A stretch of DNA of 64,000 bases. Origin: Actinomadura harenae. GTDB taxonomy: Bacteria; Actinomycetota; Actinomycetes; Streptosporangiales; Streptosporangiaceae. The notes below the pieces were generated by a model. It was not told the origin of the DNA and made no database searches. It worked only from the letters and a program-made list of their open reading frames with translations. Where the stretch lies: positions 30,914 to 94,913 of the forward strand of contig NZ_RFFG01000028.1 of the NCBI RefSeq assembly GCF_003696215.1. Reading direction: 5' to 3'. The position numbers and the translations under genes were made by a program. This document shows, piece by piece, positions 59,822 to 64,000 of the stretch (position 1 is the stretch's first letter; each line of letters opens with the position of its first letter).

Positions 59822-61252
59822 ATGCCCTCCGCCGCGCACGCCTCCCCGTCCTCAGGGGCCTCAGCGCCGCTTCCTCCCGGTTTCCGCGTCCCCCCGGCCG
59901 TCCAGGTCGCCCGGCTCATGGCCGATCCGCTCGGCTTCTACGAGGCGGGCCGCCGCCGGTTCGGGCCGATCTTCACCCTCCGGTACCCGGGCCTCCCGCC
60001 CGAGGTCTGCGTCGCGACCCCCGAGCTCGCCGAGGAGGTCTTCGCCACCGACGGCGGGCCGGGCCGCGCGGGCGAGATGCGGCGCGCGTTCATCGGGCCG
60101 CTGGTCGGCGAGGAGTCGCTGCTCTGCCTGGACGGCGAGCCGTGGTGGCGGCACCGCCGCCTGGTCAGCCCCCCGCTGCACGGCCGCGCCGTCGCCGCCT
60201 GGGCGGACCGGATCGCCGCGATCGCCGCCGCCGAGGCGGGCCGCTGGCCGGTGGGCGTCGCCATGCCGCTGCGTCCGGCCATGGAGCGGATCACCCTCGA
60301 GGTGATCATGCGCGTGGTGTTCGGCATCGAGGACGCGCGGCGGCTCGGCGCGCTGCGCGTCCTGCTGCCCCGGCTGATGCGGCTCGCGGGGTCGGCGGCG
60401 CTGGTCCGCATCCCGCCGAACGCGCGCGAGCGGGCGCTCGCCTCGCCGCTGCTCCTGCGCGCGGGCGCGCTGCCCACCACGCGCTACGTCCGCGCGAGGG
60501 ACGAGGTGGACGCGATCCTCTACGACGAGATCGCGCGCCGCCGCGCCGACCCGGACGCGGCGGCCGGAGCGCCCGACGTGCTGTCGCAGCTCGTCGCCGC
60601 GCGCGACGAGGACGGCGAGCCGCTGACCGGACGCGAGATCCGCGACGAGCTGATGACGCTGCTCGCCGCCGGGCACGAGACCACCGCGACCTCGCTGGCG
60701 TGGACGTTCGAACGCCTCGTCCGCACCCCGCACGCGATGGACGCGCTCGTCACCGAGCTCACGTCCGGAGCGACCAGCGCGCGTGGCGAGACGTCCTATC
60801 TGGAGGCCGTCGTGAAGGAGGGACTGCGCGCGCGCCCGGTCGTGCTCGGCGCGCCGAGACTGCTGGACGACACGGCGAAGATCGGCGGCTACGAGATCCC
60901 GGCGGGCTGGTACCTGTCGGCGTCGATCCCGCTGGTGCTGAGCGACCCCGAGGCGTTCCCCTCGCCGGAACGGTTCCGCCCGGAACGGTTCATCGCGGGC
61001 GCGTCGTCGCCCGAGGCCGTGGCGCGGGCGAACCGCGCGTGGATTCCGTTCGGCGGCGGCCGCCGCTACTGCGCGGGCGCGCAGCTCGCATTGCTGGAGA
61101 TGCGCGTCGTGCTCGCCGAGGTACTACGCCGCGTGACGCTGACGGCGGCGCGTCCGGAGGACGAGAAGCGGCGGCTCAAGAACGTCACGCTCGTGCCGGG
61201 CAGGTCCGGCCTGGTCATCGCGCGCCCGAGGTCGGACGGCGCGTCCGGGTGA
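59822..61252 (+). CDS. Cytochrome P450
   Basis: A 476-residue P450, slightly longer than most actinomycete class I enzymes. The oxygen-binding I-helix motif is A-A-G-H-E-T-T near residue 280, the K-helix E-x-x-R is K-E-G-L-R, and the haem loop F-G-G-G-R-R-Y-C-A-G-A-Q places the Cys ligand at residue 417. The N-terminus has no membrane anchor. No ferredoxin or reductase gene is adjacent. ATG 59822 is the first Met before the conserved P-P-G region; the upstream open frame lies in the divergent promoter. It is divergent from the aldo/keto reductase. Confidence 0.93.
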   Translation: MPSAAHASPSSGASAPLPPGFRVPPAVQVARLMADPLGFYEAGRRRFGPIFTLRYPGLPPEVCVATPELAEEVFATDGGPGRAGEMRRAFIGPLVGEESLLCLDGEPWWRHRRLVSPPLHGRAVAAWADRIAAIAAAEAGRWPVGVAMPLRPAMERITLEVIMRVVFGIEDARRLGALRVLLPRLMRLAGSAALVRIPPNARERALASPLLLRAGALPTTRYVRARDEVDAILYDEIARRRADPDAAAGAPDVLSQLVAARDEDGEPLTGREIRDELMTLLAAGHETTATSLAWTFERLVRTPHAMDALVTELTSGATSARGETSYLEAVVKEGLRARPVVLGAPRLLDDTAKIGGYEIPAGWYLSASIPLVLSDPEAFPSPERFRPERFIAGASSPEAVARANRAWIPFGGGRRYCAGAQLALLEMRVVLAEVLRRVTLTAARPEDEKRRLKNVTLVPGRSGLVIARPRSDGASG

Positions 61253-61309
61253 ACCCTGTCGGAACCGGACGGAAGAAGATGACGAACAAGGCACGGTCCA
61301 CTTCAGACG

Positions 61310-61385
61310 GTTGACACCCGTGCCCTGAGGACGGTTGATAGCACTGTGACGGTCGGGGGGAGCTGATCACTCGCGCCGACCGTCC
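61310..61385. promoter_or_regulatory. Inverted repeat and promoter-like elements before the LAL regulator
   Basis: GACGGTCGG (61348-61356) pairs with CCGACCGTC (61376-61384), a 9-bp stem with a 19-nt loop. TTGACA at 61311-61316 lies 18 nt before TTGATA (61335-61340), a possible promoter for the regulator at 61475. The hairpin would then lie just after the start site; it could also end the P450 transcript. Confidence 0.4.
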
Positions 61386-61474
61386 ACTCGATAGAGTGGC
61401 CCCCGCGATCGACGCATTCGCGACAAGAGAACCAACACGGCGTATCGACCGCCTGTCTCTGGTGGGGTGTGGAC

Positions 61475-64000
61475 ATGGATGGTCGTACGGACCAGCAGCG
61501 CGCGGACCGTCCGCGCCCGGCCGGGCACAGTCCGGGCGGCCCCGCGACGGGGCGCGGTCCGGGCGAGCGCGGCGACGGGCGCCCCGGCCAGGTCCCGCTG
61601 GTCGGACGGCACGACGTCCTCCAGGTCCTCGACGAGAGCCTCGACGAGGCCGCCGACGGCGTGTTCCGGTTCGTCGCGCTCGCGGGCGAGCCCGGCGCGG
61701 GCAAGACGCGGCTGCTCGGCGAACTGACGGCGGGCGCGGTCGCGCGCAAGCTCGCGGTGTCGTCCGGGCGGGCGGCCGAGTTCGAGCAGGAGATGCCGTT
61801 CGGCGCCGTCGTCGACGCGCTCGACGACCACCTCGAGGAGCACCTTCCCGAGCTCGGTCCCGCGACCGTGAAGCTGCTGCTCCCGGTCTTCCCCGCGCTC
61901 GCCTCCGTCGTGCACGGCACGATGCCGACGGTCACCGGCAACACCCCCGTCGCCCGCTACCAGCTGTTCCGCGCGGTGCGGCGGCTGCTCGAGCAGCTCG
62001 CCGCCGAGGACGGCCTCGTCCTCATCCTGGACGACGTGCACTGGGCGGACGAGGCGACGATCGAACTGCTCGACTACCTCGTCCGGCACCCGCCGCGCGC
62101 CCGCGTGATGATCGCCGTGGCGTTCCGTCCTGCGCAGGCGTCGGCGCGGCTCGCGGCGCTCGTCGAGGCGTCCGTGCAGGGCGCGTGCGGGCACCGCGTG
62201 CGGGTCCGCCCGCTGACCGAGGACGAGGTCGCGCAGCTGCTCGGCCCGGACGTCACCGCGACGCGCTGCCGCGAGCTGTTCGAGGCCAGCGGCGGCAACC
62301 CGTTCTACCTGGAGGCGCTCGCCCGCAGCGAGGAGCCGCTCGCCGAGGGGCCGCGCGAGGGCGACATGCCGCCCGCCGTCCGCGCCGCGCTGCAGATGGA
62401 ACTGAGCGGCCTGTCGCCCGACGCCCTCCGCGTCGCGCGGGGCGCGGCGGTCGCCGCCGACGAGTTCGCCCCGGCGCTGGCGGCCGTCGCCGCCGAGGTG
62501 TCCGACCCGGTCGCGCTGTCCGCGCTGGACGAGCTGGTCGCCCGCGACATCGTCCGGCCGGGCGCGGGACGCTTCCGGTTCCGCCACCCGCTCGTTCGGC
62601 ACGCGGCGTACGGGTCGGCGGCGGCGGGCTGGCGGCTGGCCGCGCACGCCCGCATCGCGACCTACCTCGCGGAGATCGGCGCGCCCGCCGCGGTCCGGGC
62701 GCGGCACGTCGAACGGTCCGGACGCGTCGGCGACCGTCCGGCGATCGCCACGCTCGTGGAGGCCGGGCGCGCGTACGCGACGCAGGCGCCGGTGACGGCC
62801 GGGCACTGGCTGAAGGCGGCGCTGCGGCTGATGCCGGAGAACGCCCCCGCGGGCGCGGGCCTGCCGTCCCGGCTCGACCTGCTGATGGAACTCGCGCAGG
62901 TGCAGTCGGTCGGCGGCGCGCTCACCGAGGGCCGCGAGACCGCGCGCACGCTGCTGCGGCTGCTGCCCGGCGACGCCTACGAGCGGCGCGCGAAGGCGGC
63001 CCGGCTCGCCGCGCTGATGGAACGCCAGCTGGACCGTCCGCACGAGGCGCGGTCCCTGCTGCTGGACGAGCTGCGGAACATGCCCGACCCGCGCTCCCCC
63101 GCCGCGATCCCGCTGCGGATGCGGCTGGTCGCCGAGCGCACCATGCGGCTGGAGTTCCGCGCCGCGCAGGCCGTCCTGGACCTGATGCCGGACGACTCCG
63201 ACGACTGGGAGCCGAGCCTGAAGGTCGCGGTCGCCGCGCTGCGCCCGATGCCCGCGTTCGCCGGCGGACGCGTCGCCGACGCGCTGCGCTACGCCGAGGC
63301 CGCCGACCGGCTGCTGCACACCGCGCCGAACGAGCACCTGGCCGACTGGATGGACGCGATCGCCTGGCTGTGCTGGGCGGAGACGATGCTCGGCCGGTAC
63401 CGGACCGCCGCCCGGCACTTCGAGCGCGCGCTCGACGTCGCCCGCGACACCGGGCAGCTGTACGTCGTCACGAACCTGCTCGCGGGGCTCGCCCGCTCCT
63501 ACGGGACGCTCGGGAACCTGGCGCAGGCCGCGTCCGCCGCCGAGGACTCGGTGGAGGAGGCGCGGCTGGTCGCGTCCGGCCAGCAGATCGTGTTCGCGCT
63601 CACCCAGCAGAGCCTGGTCGCGACCTGGTCCGGCAACGAGGAGACCGCGCTGCGGCACGCCGACGAGGCGGTCGCGACGGGCGCGGGCGTCGGCGAGTGG
63701 TGGGGGTCGATGGCCCACTACGCGCGCGCGATGGCGCTGTTCGGACTCGGCCGCCAGGACGAGGGCGTCCAGGCGATCATGAAGGCGGCCAACGGCTTCG
63801 ACACCCCCACGCTCGACCAGCGCACCCTGCTGTCCTGCGCCGAGACGCTCGCGCAGGTCGAGGCGGGCCGCGGCCGGCGGGACGCCGCGCTCCAGTGGGC
63901 CGAGCGCGCCCAGCACATGCGGCTCGAGGGCGTGGACTCCAACAACGCGCTCGCCGACCTGGCCCGCGCGCACGCGCTGCTCGGCAGCGACCCGGCCGAG
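61475..64000 (+). CDS. Large ATP-binding LuxR-type (LAL) regulator, N-terminal part
   Basis: The frame opens at ATG 61475 and is still open at the window end (842 codons). A Pro/Gly/Arg-rich N-terminal tail of about 40 residues precedes an AAA/STAND ATPase: the A-L-A-G-E-P-G-A-G-K-T Walker A near residue 72 and L-I-L-D-D-V-H-W-A-D Walker B near 182. R-F-R-F-R-H-P-L-V-R-H-A-A-Y near 370 is the conserved STAND/MalT-family segment, followed by TPR-like helical repeats from about 430 on. In this family a LuxR HTH lies at the C-terminus, outside the window. Such proteins often act as pathway-specific activators; the P450 upstream is the nearest candidate. Confidence 0.85.
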   Translation, partial: MDGRTDQQRADRPRPAGHSPGGPATGRGPGERGDGRPGQVPLVGRHDVLQVLDESLDEAADGVFRFVALAGEPGAGKTRLLGELTAGAVARKLAVSSGRAAEFEQEMPFGAVVDALDDHLEEHLPELGPATVKLLLPVFPALASVVHGTMPTVTGNTPVARYQLFRAVRRLLEQLAAEDGLVLILDDVHWADEATIELLDYLVRHPPRARVMIAVAFRPAQASARLAALVEASVQGACGHRVRVRPLTEDEVAQLLGPDVTATRCRELFEASGGNPFYLEALARSEEPLAEGPREGDMPPAVRAALQMELSGLSPDALRVARGAAVAADEFAPALAAVAAEVSDPVALSALDELVARDIVRPGAGRFRFRHPLVRHAAYGSAAAGWRLAAHARIATYLAEIGAPAAVRARHVERSGRVGDRPAIATLVEAGRAYATQAPVTAGHWLKAALRLMPENAPAGAGLPSRLDLLMELAQVQSVGGALTEGRETARTLLRLLPGDAYERRAKAARLAALMERQLDRPHEARSLLLDELRNMPDPRSPAAIPLRMRLVAERTMRLEFRAAQAVLDLMPDDSDDWEPSLKVAVAALRPMPAFAGGRVADALRYAEAADRLLHTAPNEHLADWMDAIAWLCWAETMLGRYRTAARHFERALDVARDTGQLYVVTNLLAGLARSYGTLGNLAQAASAAEDSVEEARLVASGQQIVFALTQQSLVATWSGNEETALRHADEAVATGAGVGEWWGSMAHYARAMALFGLGRQDEGVQAIMKAANGFDTPTLDQRTLLSCAETLAQVEAGRGRRDAALQWAERAQHMRLEGVDSNNALADLARAHALLGSDPAE

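Noticed and set aside
57643..61314. A 1223-codon open frame on the + strand across the GDPD, aldo/keto reductase and P450 genes
   Set aside because: It is antisense or out of frame to three well-supported genes and is Arg/Gly/Val-rich with no domain. In DNA with very high third-position GC, stop-free shadows of this length are expected.

Overview
The window is about 70% GC or higher, with strong third-position GC bias and many GTG starts and four-base stop/start overlaps. It carries actinomycete marker families: a DUF5753 XRE regulator with a DUF397 partner, three ABATE/CGNR zinc-finger proteins, an imuA'-imuB-dnaE2 mutagenesis cassette with a LexA box, and a PASTA-less Ser/Thr kinase with a periplasmic propeller. 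It looks like chromosome from a morphologically complex actinobacterium. The order Streptosporangiales (Actinomadura-like) is my guess from gene style and is not proven by the sequence. I saw no tRNA, rRNA, CRISPR array or complete insertion sequence.

Layout. 1-4.9 kb: the end of a type-B carboxylesterase, then small catabolic or detoxification enzymes (SDR, Asp-nucleophile alpha/beta hydrolase, VOC protein, SnoaL-like protein, F420-reductase-like dinucleotide binder). Two of these are arranged divergently with regulators (CGNR at 2.2 kb, MarR at 4.4 kb), and the intergenic regions hold symmetric repeats. 4.9-8.2 kb: a WhiJ/AbaA-type module (XRE plus DUF397) facing a HATPase - AdoHcyase-like - NUDIX operon. 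The middle gene of that operon is decayed by frameshifts and an internal deletion. 8.2-19.9 kb: two MarR-type regulators, an esterase, a large beta-helix-repeat membrane protein, a wHTH/hydrolase pair, a LigB-type dioxygenase, a divergent amidohydrolase/glutamine-synthetase-like pair that corresponds to the two halves of FluG, a CGNR protein, and a FAD monooxygenase divergent from its likely TetR repressor.

20-34.4 kb: CDGSH iron-sulfur protein, MBL hydrolase, O-methyltransferase, a run of poorly known genes (hypothetical, P-loop kinase-like, zinc-ribbon protein) below recD2, then a secreted M28 peptidase and secreted aldose 1-epimerase pair closed by a strong hairpin. After that come mtnA, a CGNR protein, an MFS transporter and a D-2-hydroxyacid dehydrogenase. 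34.4-40 kb: the SOS mutagenesis operon imuA'-imuB-dnaE2, with overlapping genes behind a canonical LexA box placed inside its promoter.

40-48 kb: cell-envelope genes. These are a lipoprotein polysaccharide deacetylase, a receptor-like Ser/Thr kinase convergent with an MMPL transporter, a Ppx/GppA phosphatase, a LURP-one protein and a PH-domain membrane protein. 48.2-53.7 kb: a ribose-type operon, rbsR-rbsA-rbsCB-rbsK. The permease and binding protein are fused in one polypeptide and a twin LacI-type operator lies upstream. 53.8-64 kb: LuxR regulator, FAD/NAD(P)-binding oxidoreductase, small hypothetical, GNAT, secreted GDPD, aldo/keto reductase divergent from a cytochrome P450, and the first 842 codons of a large ATP-binding LAL-type regulator that runs off the end.

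No wholly new defence or mobile system was evident. The most unusual items are the decaying AdoHcyase-like gene in the WhiJ-type module, the split FluG pair, the RbsC-RbsB fusion, and several well-formed operators, each of which suggests a specific regulator-target pair.
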